Assembly: GCF_017571525.1 (NCBI RefSeq)
Contig: NZ_JAGETY010000007.1
Location: 124,001-188,000 of the forward strand
DNA from: Hymenobacter sp. BT559
GTDB lineage: Bacteria > Bacteroidota > Bacteroidia > Cytophagales > Hymenobacteraceae
Reading direction: 5' to 3'
DNA length: 64,000 nt
Position 1 is the first letter of the stretch; each line of letters opens with the position of its first letter. The position numbers and the translations under genes were made by a program. The notes under the pieces were generated by a model. It had not been told where the DNA came from. It did not search any database and saw only the letters and a list, made by a program, of their open reading frames with translations. Below are positions 25,921 through 34,657 of this stretch, piece after piece.

Positions 25921-26943
25921 CTAGCCCCACACCTTGGTGCCCTCGGTGCAGTTGCGGCACATGTCTATCTGGTCGCGGCCCTTGAGCAGCGCCTGCCGGA
26001 AGCCCTGGTATTTCTGGCCGTGCCAGAGCGCCCGAAAGCTCTCGTGCTGGCTATCGCCGAGGCGGTACTCAGCGTCTTTGTCGAAGCAGCAGGGCACCAC
26101 CTTGCCGTCCCAAGTCACTACGCACGAGTGCCACATTTTCCAGCAGCCGTTCACGAGCTTGTTTTTCAGGCTATAGGTGCCGTTGCCATTATTGGCGTAG
26201 CGCGAGTAGTAGTCGATAGTAGGAATGAGCGGCGAGCCCTGCTGGTAGTCGTAAATCTGGGCAGTTTTAAACCACACATCGTCTACGCCCATCGCCTGGG
26301 CCAGTGCCCGGGCGTCTTCAATCTGGTGCTCATTAGGCCGCACTACCAGAAACTGGAAGATGATGCGCGGCGTGGTGCTCTTCAGCTGCTTGCGCCACTT
26401 CACTATGTTACGGGTGCCGGCCAATACTTTCTCCAACTTGCCGCCTACGCGGTACTGCTGGTATACCTCTTGGGTGGTACCGTCGAGCGAAATAATGAGG
26501 CGGTCCAGGCCACTTTCTACCGTTCGCCGGGCGTTCTCCTCGTTTAGAAAATGGGCGTTGGTGCTGGTGGCCGTGTAGATGCCCTTCTTACTGGCATACT
26601 CCACCAAATCAAGAAATTGCGGGTGCAAATAAGGCTCGCCCTGGAAGTAGAAGATGAGGTACCACAGCCGGCTAGCCACCTCATCCATTGTTTTTTTGAA
26701 CAGCTCGGCCGGCAGCATGCCCGTAGGCCGCGTGAAGGAGCGCAGCCCGCTAGGGCACTCGGGGCAGCGCAGGTTGCAACTGGTGGTGGGCTCGAAAGAA
26801 AGCGCTACGGGCAGGCCCCAGGCGCGCGCGCGCCCCGTAAGCCGACTCAGGATATAGGACGCCACCACCTGCCCCCCGTTGAGCACACGGGTGGGCGTGG
26901 CTTTGCGCAAAAAAGAAACGGCGTCGTGAAAGGTAGAGCGCAT
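25921..26943 (-). CDS. radical SAM/SPASM enzyme
   Basis: The 340-residue protein has the radical SAM Cys cluster C56-x3-C60-x2-C63 (CNLRCPECP), which binds the SAM-activating 4Fe-4S cluster, then GEPYLHP, the strand ending ISLDGTT, and a C-terminal SPASM region with Cys at CWKMW, VPCCFD and CRNC for additional Fe-S clusters. Such enzymes modify peptides, sugars or RNA or mature other enzymes. No precursor peptide gene is seen nearby, so the substrate is unknown. A GACCTTTG box lies four bases upstream of the ATG. Confidence 0.9.
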   Translation of the reverse strand: MRSTFHDAVSFLRKATPTRVLNGGQVVASYILSRLTGRARAWGLPVALSFEPTTSCNLRCPECPSGLRSFTRPTGMLPAELFKKTMDEVASRLWYLIFYFQGEPYLHPQFLDLVEYASKKGIYTATSTNAHFLNEENARRTVESGLDRLIISLDGTTQEVYQQYRVGGKLEKVLAGTRNIVKWRKQLKSTTPRIIFQFLVVRPNEHQIEDARALAQAMGVDDVWFKTAQIYDYQQGSPLIPTIDYYSRYANNGNGTYSLKNKLVNGCWKMWHSCVVTWDGKVVPCCFDKDAEYRLGDSQHESFRALWHGQKYQGFRQALLKGRDQIDMCRNCTEGTKVWG

Positions 26944-26947
26944 AGGG

Positions 26948-26955
26948 CAAAGGTC
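26948..26955 (-). promoter_or_regulatory. -7 box of the radical SAM gene
   Basis: Minus-strand GACCTTTG differs from TAnnTTTG at the first base only and ends four bases before the ATG, the same geometry as rsmI. A possible leaderless transcript. Confidence 0.45.
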
Positions 26956-26970
26956 GGCGCTAGCCGCTAG

Positions 26971-27033
26971 GCCCCAAAGACAGGCGACCCGGCCCGGAAG
27001 TTTTCACCGGGCCGGGTCGCCTGTCTTTGGGGC
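26971..27033 (-). terminator. 27-bp perfect hairpin
   Basis: Arms 26971-26997 and 27007-27033 pair perfectly over 27 bases (GCCCCAAAGACAGGCGACCC core) with a nine-base loop. It lies 16 bp after the thioredoxin-fold gene stop and 27 bp before the radical SAM start. No uridine run follows, so it may act as terminator, 3'-end stabiliser or both. Confidence 0.7.
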
Positions 27034-27049
27034 TAGGCCCAGACCAAAA

Positions 27050-28612
27050 TTATTTGGGGGCGCCGGGCAGCTGCGCCACGGCTGCGCTATACACGCCGGC
27101 CCGGCCAAACGACTGGTTTATCTCGTCTACCGCGGCGCGGCTGCTCAGGCGCTTAGGCTTGGGATTGAGGATGGTACCATCTTCGCCGAGCAGGATATAG
27201 GTCGGCACTTCCTGAAGATTATACGCTTTGGCTACTTCCGAGCGCAGGCCGCCGGTGGCGCGCACGTGCACGCCGGGCAGCTTTTTAATCGTCACGAGCT
27301 GCTTCCAGGGCAACTCCAGCTCATCGAGCGCCACATTGACAAACACAATGTTTTTGCCTTCAAAGCGCTTGGCCAAGTCTTGGGCATAGGCTAAGTCGCG
27401 CAGACACAGGCCGTTGGTGGTTTTCCAGAAGTTCAGGTATACCAGCTTGCCCTGAAAGCTGCTCAGCCGTACCGAGTCGCCAGCCGCCGACAACAAGCGA
27501 AAATCGGGCGCCTGTGAGCCGATAGCCAGCGCCTTGTGCTTGGTAAAGTCGTTATCGAGCGTTGCGATGTACCGCTTTTTAGTGTCGAGTGCCCGAAAAT
27601 CGGCGAGCATAGCAGCCGACTGCCGCACGTGCCCGAAGCGAAACGACTCTTGCAGAATGCGGCCGAGCGTGAGCAGCTTCATCTGGCCGTTGAGGCGCTT
27701 GCTGGCGAGGGCGTAGCAAAACGGATAGAAATCGGGGTCGGTGCGCTGATGCTTTTGCTGCGCGGCCATGTAGTGAACATAGTTGAGCAAAAACTCCTGA
27801 AACTGCTCGTTGCCGATGGCCGTCTGGTCGTTCAGCAGGTTAGGGTCGCGCAGGTAGTCAAAGTAGCCGGGCGTCATCGTCATCCGGCCCTCGGTGCTTA
27901 CTACTTGCTCGCGCAAATCGGGGAAGGTCAGGCGGTCGTTAGCGTTGGAATAAGTAATCTCCGCCTTGGCATAGTTATAAAAATCGATGGTAAAAGACTG
28001 CCGGGCGGCGCGGTCTTCCAGGAAGTTTCGCTCGTGCTTAATGCGGTAGTCGAGGAAAGAGACGAACGGAGCTTCGTACAATTGGATGTTATCGGGCAAT
28101 ACCTGAAAGCCATCGTTCGAAACAAACTGCTCGTCAAACTCGGCCAGGTACGAGTTGGCGTTAGCCATCTGCTGGCGGTGGCGCTGCGCGTCGGTCAGGT
28201 TAGCGCTGTTGCGCAGCTTGGTAGCGAAGCCCGTAGGCACATCATTGGCCCGAAACTTCACCGTGCCGGGCAGGTCGTCAGCCTTAAAGCGCACATCCAT
28301 ATCGGTGCCGGGGTCCAGAAACAAGTCGGCCACGGCATCGCCGTACACCAAATCTGCTTTGGTGGAGCCGCTAACCGGAATGCTGAGGCGAAACTCCCCC
28401 TTCTCATTCAAGCGCGCGTAGCTAATGCGCTCTTTGCTATCAAACGGGCTGTCGTGGATAGATACGGCTACGGTATCCGAAGTCGGGCTCGTTACACGGC
28501 CCGTTAGCACAGCGATGTTGGCCACCGGGCTAGCGGGTGCCTGCGCCGAAGCTGCCGACACCAATGCCCAACTACTTACCCAGGTTAAAAGACACGTAAA
28601 TGTTAGTTTCAT
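27050..28612 (-). CDS. exported TlpA-like thioredoxin-fold protein, degenerate active site
   Basis: A signal peptide (LLTWVSSWALVSAASAQA) precedes a 520-residue protein. The middle is helical and beta-rich, of the kind found in Bacteroidota TlpA/DUF4369-type proteins. The C-terminal 150 residues have the thioredoxin fold: APDFRLLSAAGDSVRLSSFQGKLVYLNFWKTTNGLCLRD-like order with the later cis-Pro segment EVPTYILLGEDG. At the place of the CxxC active site the sequence reads NGLC; the first Cys is Asn and only the second is kept. So it is unlikely to be a full disulfide reductase. It may bind thiols or form mixed disulfides, or be structural. Confidence 0.85.
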   Translation of the reverse strand: MKLTFTCLLTWVSSWALVSAASAQAPASPVANIAVLTGRVTSPTSDTVAVSIHDSPFDSKERISYARLNEKGEFRLSIPVSGSTKADLVYGDAVADLFLDPGTDMDVRFKADDLPGTVKFRANDVPTGFATKLRNSANLTDAQRHRQQMANANSYLAEFDEQFVSNDGFQVLPDNIQLYEAPFVSFLDYRIKHERNFLEDRAARQSFTIDFYNYAKAEITYSNANDRLTFPDLREQVVSTEGRMTMTPGYFDYLRDPNLLNDQTAIGNEQFQEFLLNYVHYMAAQQKHQRTDPDFYPFCYALASKRLNGQMKLLTLGRILQESFRFGHVRQSAAMLADFRALDTKKRYIATLDNDFTKHKALAIGSQAPDFRLLSAAGDSVRLSSFQGKLVYLNFWKTTNGLCLRDLAYAQDLAKRFEGKNIVFVNVALDELELPWKQLVTIKKLPGVHVRATGGLRSEVAKAYNLQEVPTYILLGEDGTILNPKPKRLSSRAAVDEINQSFGRAGVYSAAVAQLPGAPK

Positions 28613-28751
28613 ATAGTAGCAGGACGTAGGCCAACGAGCCTGAATAAGCTAAATAAACAAACAGGTGTAATAAGTGTACCTATCCGCTTTCTCGGTAAAA
28701 GTCAATTACGGCATCGAAGATAAGGCACGTAATGCACACACCTAGCACAAC

Positions 28752-28778
28752 TTCAGGGCAAAAATAAAATGCCCTGAA
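28752..28778 (-). terminator. weak hairpin after radA
   Basis: TTCAGGGCA and TGCCCTGAA form a 9-bp stem around a nine-base A/T loop. It lies 85 bp beyond the radA stop and 140 bp upstream of the thioredoxin-fold gene. There is no uridine run on the minus strand, so termination is uncertain. The rest of this 250-bp gap is AT-rich with no recognisable feature. Confidence 0.35.
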
Positions 28779-28862
28779 ATTGTACTATTAGCTATTTGAT
28801 TCAGCCAAAAGCCGAGCCTAAATTTTCACTTTCCCAACCCGGCGCGCCGCCGCTAGCCTGCT

Positions 28863-30263
28863 TTATCCAAACAAACCCTGGAGCACCTCATCGAGGCGGC
28901 TCACGGCCTGAATGCGCAGGCCGGCACGGTCTTGCTCGGACAGGTTGCGGCCGTTGAACTGCGACACGTACATCTCCCGAAAGCCCAGCTTTTCGGCTTC
29001 GGCCAAGCGCTGGTCGAGGCGGGGAACGGCGCGCATCTCACCGCTCAGGCCCACCTCGGCGGCCAGGCACACGTCGCCCGGTATGGGTAGGTCGTTGAGG
29101 CTGCTCACCACGGCGGCGCATACGGCCGCATCGAGGGCCGGGTCGTCGAGGCGCAGGCCGCCCGCAATGTTTAGAAACACATCGTGCTGGCCTAGCCGCA
29201 GGCCGGCGCGCTTTTCGAGCACCGCTAGCAGCATTTGCAGGCGCTTGGCGTCGAAGCCGGTGCTGCTGCGCTGGGGCGTGCCGTAGGTGGCGGGCGTCAC
29301 CAGGGCCTGTACTTCTACCAGCAGTGGGCGGTTGCCCTCCAGCGTGGCGCCGATGGCCATGCCGCTCAGGCTCTCGGCGCGCTGCGACAGCAGAATTTCG
29401 CTAGGGTTGCTCACCTGGCGCAGGCCAGTGCCCTGCATCTCGTAAATGCCTAGCTCTGAGGTGCTGCCAAAGCGGTTTTTGATGGTGCGCAGGATGCGGT
29501 AGCTCAGGTGGCGGTCGCCCTCAAACTGCAGCACCGTGTCCACCATGTGCTCCAGGATTTTGGGACCCGCAATGCTACCATCTTTGGTAATGTGGCCGAT
29601 GAGCAGCACCGGCGTGCTCGTCTCCTTGGCGTACTTCAGCAGCTCGGCGGTGCACTCGCGCACCTGGCTCACCGAGCCGGCGCCGCTCTCCACGAGCGTC
29701 GAGTGCATGGTCTGGATAGAGTCGATAACCACCACGTTGGGCTGCACCTGGTCTATCTGCCGGAAGATATTCTGGGTGTTGGTTTCGGTAAGGATGTAGC
29801 AGCCGGGGTGCTGGCCGTCGGCCAGGCGCTCGGCGCGCATCTTTATCTGGGCTTCGCTTTCCTCGCCGCTCACATACAGCACTTTGAGCTTTTTGAGGGC
29901 TAGCGCTATTTGTAGCATCAGCGTGCTTTTGCCGATGCCCGGCTCGCCGCCGATGAGCACTAGTGAGCCGGGTACCAGCCCGCCACCGAGTACGCGGTTC
30001 AACTCGCCATCGGGCGTAAGGATGCGCGGCTCTTCTTCGTGCTGAATATCAGCCAAAGGCCGCGACTTAGCGGCTTTCTGCAGGTTGCCGCCAGGTACGG
30101 TGCTGGCGGGTTTCCACTGGCCGGTAGTGGTAGCGGCAGTTTCCTTCTGCACCACTTCCTCTACGTAGGTGTTCCACTCGCCGCACGAGGGGCAGCGCCC
30201 TATCCATTTTGCCGACTGCGCGCCGCAGTTCTGACAGAAAAACACACTTCTTGCCTTGGCCAT
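28863..30263 (-). CDS. radA: DNA repair protein RadA
   Basis: RadA (Sms) is a RecA-like ATPase and branch-migration helicase in homologous recombination. The 466-residue protein shows the N-terminal zinc finger (FCQNCG and CPSCGEW), Walker A GEPGIGKST, the RadA-specific KNRFG motif, and a C-terminal Lon-protease-like domain (LDAAVCAAVVSSL, AEVGLSGEMRAV). I start at ATG 30263, which gives MAKARSVFFCQNC; a longer frame from 30341 would add a hydrophobic stretch not seen in the family. The gene is 99 bp after the sigma-54 activator gene. Confidence 0.97.
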   Translation of the reverse strand: MAKARSVFFCQNCGAQSAKWIGRCPSCGEWNTYVEEVVQKETAATTTGQWKPASTVPGGNLQKAAKSRPLADIQHEEEPRILTPDGELNRVLGGGLVPGSLVLIGGEPGIGKSTLMLQIALALKKLKVLYVSGEESEAQIKMRAERLADGQHPGCYILTETNTQNIFRQIDQVQPNVVVIDSIQTMHSTLVESGAGSVSQVRECTAELLKYAKETSTPVLLIGHITKDGSIAGPKILEHMVDTVLQFEGDRHLSYRILRTIKNRFGSTSELGIYEMQGTGLRQVSNPSEILLSQRAESLSGMAIGATLEGNRPLLVEVQALVTPATYGTPQRSSTGFDAKRLQMLLAVLEKRAGLRLGQHDVFLNIAGGLRLDDPALDAAVCAAVVSSLNDLPIPGDVCLAAEVGLSGEMRAVPRLDQRLAEAEKLGFREMYVSQFNGRNLSEQDRAGLRIQAVSRLDEVLQGLFG

Positions 30264-30289
30264 TCTTGCTAAAATTATTCGCAAGAATA
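30262..30289 (-). promoter_or_regulatory. inverted repeat and -7-like box at radA start
   Basis: ATTCTTGC (30262-30269) and GCAAGAAT (30281-30288) form an 8-bp perfect inverted repeat that overlaps the radA start codon. On the minus strand, TATTCTTG (30282-30289) differs from the TAnnTTTG box at one fixed position. A protein bound here would cover the promoter and start. The repeat is weak evidence of an operator. Confidence 0.4.
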
Positions 30290-30362
30290 AGGCAAAAAAG
30301 GCCAAAAAAGTTGCCGTAGCCACCCTAGCCTGTGCCACCACAGCGGCACGAGCTAGGCCTGC

Positions 30363-32537
30363 CTAGCCAGCCACTACTGTGCGCCGGATGCCTAGCTTCT
30401 TCATGCGTGCCTCCAGCGTTTTAGGGTTGATGTCGAGGAGTGTAGCAGCGCCCTGCGCGCCGCTCACGCGCCCACCCGTGCGATGCAGCGCTGCCAGGAT
30501 ATGGTCGCGCTCCTGCTCACGCAAGGTCTTGATAGGAGCCTCGCTAGCCCCTGCTGTGGCGGCGGGTGCCGGGCTAGACACCACCTCGGCGGCCGGGCCC
30601 GGGCCGGGCGGCAGCGCCCGGAGCACCGGCCCGGCCGCAAAGCCCCCAAACTCCAGCCACTGGCCCTGGCTCACGATGATGGCCTGCTCAAGTACGTGCT
30701 CCAGCTCGCGGATATTGCCGGGCCACGGGTAGGCCAGCAGCGCGGCCATGTCGGCGGGTCGAACGGGCCGGGGCGGGCGTGCCAAGCGCTTGCTGAGGCT
30801 AGCCAGGTAGTGTTGCACCAGGGGGGCTATGTCCTGCGGGCGCTCGCGCAGGGGGGCTAGCTGAATCGGAAACACATTGAGCCGGTAATACAAGTCGGCC
30901 CGGAAGCGGCCGGCGCGCACTTCATCTTCGAGCACGCGGTTGGTGGCGGCCAGCACGCGGGCATCGGTGGTGAGCACGCGGTTGCCGCCCAGGCGCTCAA
31001 ACTCTTTTTCCTGCAGCACGCGCAGCAGCTTGGCTTGCAGGTCGAGGGGCAGCTCGCCTACTTCGTCCAGAAAAATAGTGCCGCCATTGGCCAGCTCAAA
31101 TTTGCCAATGCGCCGCTCCACGGCGCCCGTGAAGGCGCCCTTTTCGTGGCCAAATAGTTCGCTCTCAATAAGCTGGGCTGGCAGGGCCGCGCAGTTGATT
31201 TTGACCAGCGCCCGGCCGTGGCGAGGCGAGGCCTGGTGCAGGGCCCTAGCCACTACTTCTTTGCCGGTGCCCGTTTCGCCGGTGATGAGCACCGTGGCGT
31301 CGGTGCCCGCCACCTGGGCAATGCGCTGGCGCACTTGCTGCAGCGCCGGGCTGGTACCCACCAAGCCATCGACGGGCCGGTCGGTGTTGATTTCGTCAAT
31401 CAAATAGGTGCGCTCCTGCTCTACCTGCGCCTTCAGTTCTTCAATCTGCTCGAAGGCAAACAGGTTTTCGAGGGCTAGCGTTATCTGCGGCACTAAGGCC
31501 TCCACGGTGGCCAGGCTCTCGGTTGTAAAGCCGTCGGGAACGGGCGAGGCCAGCATCAGGACGGCTGCCATGTCGGCCCGCTGCCAGATGGGCACAATCA
31601 TCATGGCGCGCACCTGGTGCTCATCATAGGCACTGCGCATGGCCGGATAGCGCACGGCAAGCTGTCGAAAATCGTCGCCTGCGTAAAGACCAGACAATTG
31701 TAACATGCCGCCTACTTGCTTGTACATGGCGGCCACTTCTTGCTGCCGGTTGCCTTGGTGCCGGTTGGGGTCGAGCGCAACTAGGTCGCCAGTGGGGTTA
31801 TCATTAGGGCGGGCAAACTCAGCAAAGCCTTCAAACGCCTCACGGTGCCCGGCGCGCTGCACCCGGATGCCAAAATAATCGAATGGCACTACTTGCTCTA
31901 ATTCTTCCGCAATGGCTCGAAACAGCGGCTCGCGCTGCTTGATGCTGAGTAAGGCGTTGGTGACGTTGAGTTGCAGGGTGCGCTGCTGCTCGCGGCGCGC
32001 TACTTCTTCAAAATCAAGCGAGTTGCGCACCGCAACCGCAACTAGCGAAGTTATTTTTTCGAGCAGCTGCTCATCGGCTGCCGAGTACGCGGGCGGCCGA
32101 ATAGTAGAAAGAATGAGGTAGCCAGTCAGCTGGCCATTGAGCCACATGGGCACCATGGTCATGTAGCGGATACCTTGGCGCATCAGTCGCTGAAAAGGCT
32201 CGAAGTCAGCGTACTGACGTACGTACTCGCCCAGCTCGATGTGCTGGATGCGCGGGTCTGCAACCAGAAGCTCAACCGGCGAGCCGGCAATAGGCGTGAA
32301 GCTGATTATGTTGGCTGGCGTAGGCTCGGGCGGACTTATATTAGAGTAGTCCTTGAAAAACAAGCGCTTGTTCAGGAGTTCCTTGTCAAAGATGCTGATG
32401 CCCATCATCTCGAAAGGAAAAATCAGCCGCAGCTTGCGGGCGATAATCTGAAAAAGCTGGTCCTTGTCGCGAATAGTGGCAATGGCCTCGTTCAAGTGCA
32501 GCAGCAGTGATTCGTCTTGATTGGGATGAAGAGTCAT
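30363..32537 (-). CDS. GAF-GAF sigma-54 enhancer-binding regulator
   Basis: The 724-residue protein has two N-terminal GAF-type sensor regions (about 13-170 and 185-355), a short helical linker, and a sigma-54 AAA+ domain with Walker A GETGTGKE (about 417), the sigma-54-contacting loop GAFTGA intact (about 465), and the DE-rich Walker B FLDEVGEL. A Fis-type helix-turn-helix closes it (AATLLDINPKTLEARMKKL). FhlA-like layout. GAF domains usually bind small molecules or haem; the ligand is unknown. It is divergent from the TolC/EmrA/EmrB efflux operon, 187 bp away, which is its most likely target, and it may also control itself. Confidence 0.93.
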   Translation of the reverse strand: MTLHPNQDESLLLHLNEAIATIRDKDQLFQIIARKLRLIFPFEMMGISIFDKELLNKRLFFKDYSNISPPEPTPANIISFTPIAGSPVELLVADPRIQHIELGEYVRQYADFEPFQRLMRQGIRYMTMVPMWLNGQLTGYLILSTIRPPAYSAADEQLLEKITSLVAVAVRNSLDFEEVARREQQRTLQLNVTNALLSIKQREPLFRAIAEELEQVVPFDYFGIRVQRAGHREAFEGFAEFARPNDNPTGDLVALDPNRHQGNRQQEVAAMYKQVGGMLQLSGLYAGDDFRQLAVRYPAMRSAYDEHQVRAMMIVPIWQRADMAAVLMLASPVPDGFTTESLATVEALVPQITLALENLFAFEQIEELKAQVEQERTYLIDEINTDRPVDGLVGTSPALQQVRQRIAQVAGTDATVLITGETGTGKEVVARALHQASPRHGRALVKINCAALPAQLIESELFGHEKGAFTGAVERRIGKFELANGGTIFLDEVGELPLDLQAKLLRVLQEKEFERLGGNRVLTTDARVLAATNRVLEDEVRAGRFRADLYYRLNVFPIQLAPLRERPQDIAPLVQHYLASLSKRLARPPRPVRPADMAALLAYPWPGNIRELEHVLEQAIIVSQGQWLEFGGFAAGPVLRALPPGPGPAAEVVSSPAPAATAGASEAPIKTLREQERDHILAALHRTGGRVSGAQGAATLLDINPKTLEARMKKLGIRRTVVAG

Positions 32538-32661
32538 TACATTTGGGGGTAATTCCTGACATATGAGGAAACCCTGTAAATTTATTTTTGTTTTAATTGG
32601 GGCAAAATAAAAAATGGCTTGCCTATTTAGCAGTAGATAAGCAGCTTACAAGAAAATACAG

Positions 32662-32673
32662 TGGCTGCAGCCA
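32662..32673. promoter_or_regulatory. 12-bp palindrome in the divergent region
   Basis: TGGCTGCAGCCA is a perfect 12-base palindrome two bases before the -24-like element of the tolC gene. This position is close for an enhancer-binding protein site, so it could instead bind a repressor or be chance. Confidence 0.35.
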
Positions 32674-32674
32674 G

Positions 32675-32690
32675 TTGGCACGCGGTTAGG
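32675..32690 (+). promoter_or_regulatory. possible sigma-54 promoter of the efflux operon
   Basis: The sequence starts TTGGCACG and ends GGTTAGG. The -24 half matches the TGGCACG consensus fully; the -12 half is poorer (TTAGG in place of TTGC). It lies 35 bases upstream of the tolC ATG, and the divergent gene encodes a sigma-54 activator. Circumstantial only. Confidence 0.35.
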
Positions 32691-32724
32691 TAAGCGGAGG
32701 GCACACTACTACGCCACTTGGCTT

Positions 32725-34110
32725 ATGTTTTCTAGATATCAACTTGCCGGCTTCGCGGGGCTGACGCTAGCGGGTGGCCTGCTTACCCAGCCGGCCCTGG
32801 CCCAGAATCAGCCCAGTGTGCCAGCGGCCAGCCAGGCCATTGGCTTGGTGAGCGACTCGCTGACCCTCGGCAGCACGGTGCAGGCCGTGCTCGATGCCAA
32901 CCCCGGCATCACCAACCTCACCGAGCTGGCCAACGCGGCTACCAGCCGCCTCTCGCAGACCCAGGCGGGCTTTTTGCCCCAGATAACGGGCTCGGCTACC
33001 TACACGCGCATCGACCCGGTATCGCAGATTCAGCTGGCGCCGGGCGGCGATGTGCTGTCTTTTGCGCCTAACAACAATTACGACGCCCACCTCACGGCGC
33101 AGTACGAACTCTACGACTTCGGCAAGCGGGCGGCCTCAACCAACTTGTCGCGCTCGCAGGTGCAAACCGCCCAGGACAACGTGCTGGTAGCTCGCCGCGA
33201 CTTGGCCTACAGCGCCGCGCAGGCTTACTATAACATCTTGTTTGCCCGCGAAAGCATTCGGGTACAGGACCAGCAGATTGCCTCGTTGGTGGCCCACCGC
33301 GACGAAATGCAGAAGCGCGTGGACGCCGGCGTGAGCACCAAGTTTGACGTGACGACTACCGACGTGCGCATCACGCAGGCCCAAAATCAAAAGCTGGACT
33401 TGCAGAACCAACTGCAAAACCAGCAGGTGCAGCTGGCCCGCCTGCTGCACAAGCCCCAGCAAGCCGACATTCCGGTGCGTGGTCGCCTCACCTACGAGCC
33501 CCAAACGGTAAATGTAGAAGCCGAGCTGGCCAAGGCTGCCACCAACCGCCCCGAGGCTAAGCTGGCCAAAGACGCCGAAGTGAGCGCCGACATGCAAAGC
33601 AGGCTTACCGCTAAGAGCAACCTGCCCGTGCTGGGCGTAGGTGTGCAAGCGGGTGGCAAAAACGGCTACCTCATTCCGGGCGTGGCACCTGCCGATGCCT
33701 TGCAGCGTGTGCGCTTCAACACGGTGGGCGTGGCGCAGCTGTCGGTGCCCATCTACGACGGCAATAAAAACCGGAAGCAGCGGGTAGAAGCCGCCGCCAA
33801 CTACCGCGCCGCGCAGGCCAAGACGCAGGATACGCAGGAGCAAATCCGCGCCGATGTGCGCCAGGCTGCCAACAACATGGCATTCAGCCAGGCGCGCTAC
33901 GACAACGCCGTGCAGCAAGTGGCGCAGGCCACCGATGCCCTGGAGCGCGCCCGTGGCCGCTACCGCTACGGCGTAGGCCAAAACCTCGACGTGCTCGACG
34001 CCGAAACCCAGCTGGCCCAGGCCCGGCTAGCCCGCGCCCAGGCAATGTACAACTACACGCTCGGCCAGTACCAGCTGCGCCGCGCCACCGGCGAGCAGAT
34101 TTGGCAATAG
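32725..34110 (+). CDS. TolC-family outer membrane efflux protein
   Basis: TolC-type proteins form the trimeric outer-membrane exit duct of efflux pumps. The 461-residue protein has a signal peptide ending ALAQ, then long Gln/Ala-rich helices with the internal repeat typical of the family (for example NVLVARRDLAYSAAQAYYNILFA and QAQNQKLDLQNQLQNQQVQLA). First gene of a plus-strand run tolC - usp - emrA - emrB; 87 bp separate it from the next gene. Confidence 0.93.
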   Translation: MFSRYQLAGFAGLTLAGGLLTQPALAQNQPSVPAASQAIGLVSDSLTLGSTVQAVLDANPGITNLTELANAATSRLSQTQAGFLPQITGSATYTRIDPVSQIQLAPGGDVLSFAPNNNYDAHLTAQYELYDFGKRAASTNLSRSQVQTAQDNVLVARRDLAYSAAQAYYNILFARESIRVQDQQIASLVAHRDEMQKRVDAGVSTKFDVTTTDVRITQAQNQKLDLQNQLQNQQVQLARLLHKPQQADIPVRGRLTYEPQTVNVEAELAKAATNRPEAKLAKDAEVSADMQSRLTAKSNLPVLGVGVQAGGKNGYLIPGVAPADALQRVRFNTVGVAQLSVPIYDGNKNRKQRVEAAANYRAAQAKTQDTQEQIRADVRQAANNMAFSQARYDNAVQQVAQATDALERARGRYRYGVGQNLDVLDAETQLAQARLARAQAMYNYTLGQYQLRRATGEQIWQ

Positions 34111-34197
34111 GCTAATGACAAGTGGCTAGTGGTCAGTGCTTGATGAAAAGTGCCTGATTGAAACGACCATTATCCATTACTAATTAACCAGTAAGAA

Positions 34198-34587
34198 ATG
34201 ACGCTCTCCACCATTCTCTGTCCGCTTGACTTCTCGGCCGCCTCGGCCGCGCTGGTGGCCTACGCTGCCGCGCTGGCCGTGGGCACCGGGGCCGAGCTGC
34301 GCCTGCTCTATGTGCAGGAGCCCGCCGTGCCGGCCCCAGCCGCGATAGAGGCTTCGCTGCACGCGCACCGTGCGGCCGCCGAGGCTGCCGGGGCTAGCCG
34401 TGTGTATACCAATACGGTGCATGGAGAGGCAGCCCCGACCATCCTGGCCGAGGCCGAGCGCCACCATGCCGACCTCATCGTGATTGGGGCGCACGGCCAA
34501 ACCTGCCTCAGCCGCTTTTTAATGGGCAATACGGCCGAAATGGTTGTGCGCACTGCGCCTTGCCCCACCTTACTCGTAAGAGAATAA
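34198..34587 (+). CDS. universal stress protein family
   Basis: A 129-residue single-domain UspA protein. It opens with the first strand TILCPLDFSAAS, and near the end has the ATP-loop motif GAHGQTCLSRFLMGNTAEMVV, the G-2x-G-9x-G-(S/T) pattern with a normal Gly set and Asn at the last position. So nucleotide binding is plausible though the final Ser/Thr is replaced. Its place between the TolC and EmrA genes suggests that it reports stress on, or tunes, the efflux pump. Confidence 0.88.
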   Translation: MTLSTILCPLDFSAASAALVAYAAALAVGTGAELRLLYVQEPAVPAPAAIEASLHAHRAAAEAAGASRVYTNTVHGEAAPTILAEAERHHADLIVIGAHGQTCLSRFLMGNTAEMVVRTAPCPTLLVRE

Positions 34588-34657
34588 TACCCGGTTGCTT
34601 GTTACACCAGCAGGCAATTCCTTCATAATCCGCAATCAATTCCTCTCCCATATTCTC

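Noticed and set aside
27536..28507. 323-codon plus-strand open frame opposite the thioredoxin-fold gene
   Set aside because: It is antisense to a gene with a signal peptide and clear fold; its translation is rich in low-complexity Val/Gly/Ala and shows no motif. Long antisense frames are expected in GC-rich DNA.
33136..33981. 281-codon minus-strand frame opposite tolC
   Set aside because: Mirror frame of the tolC coding sequence; no family motif.
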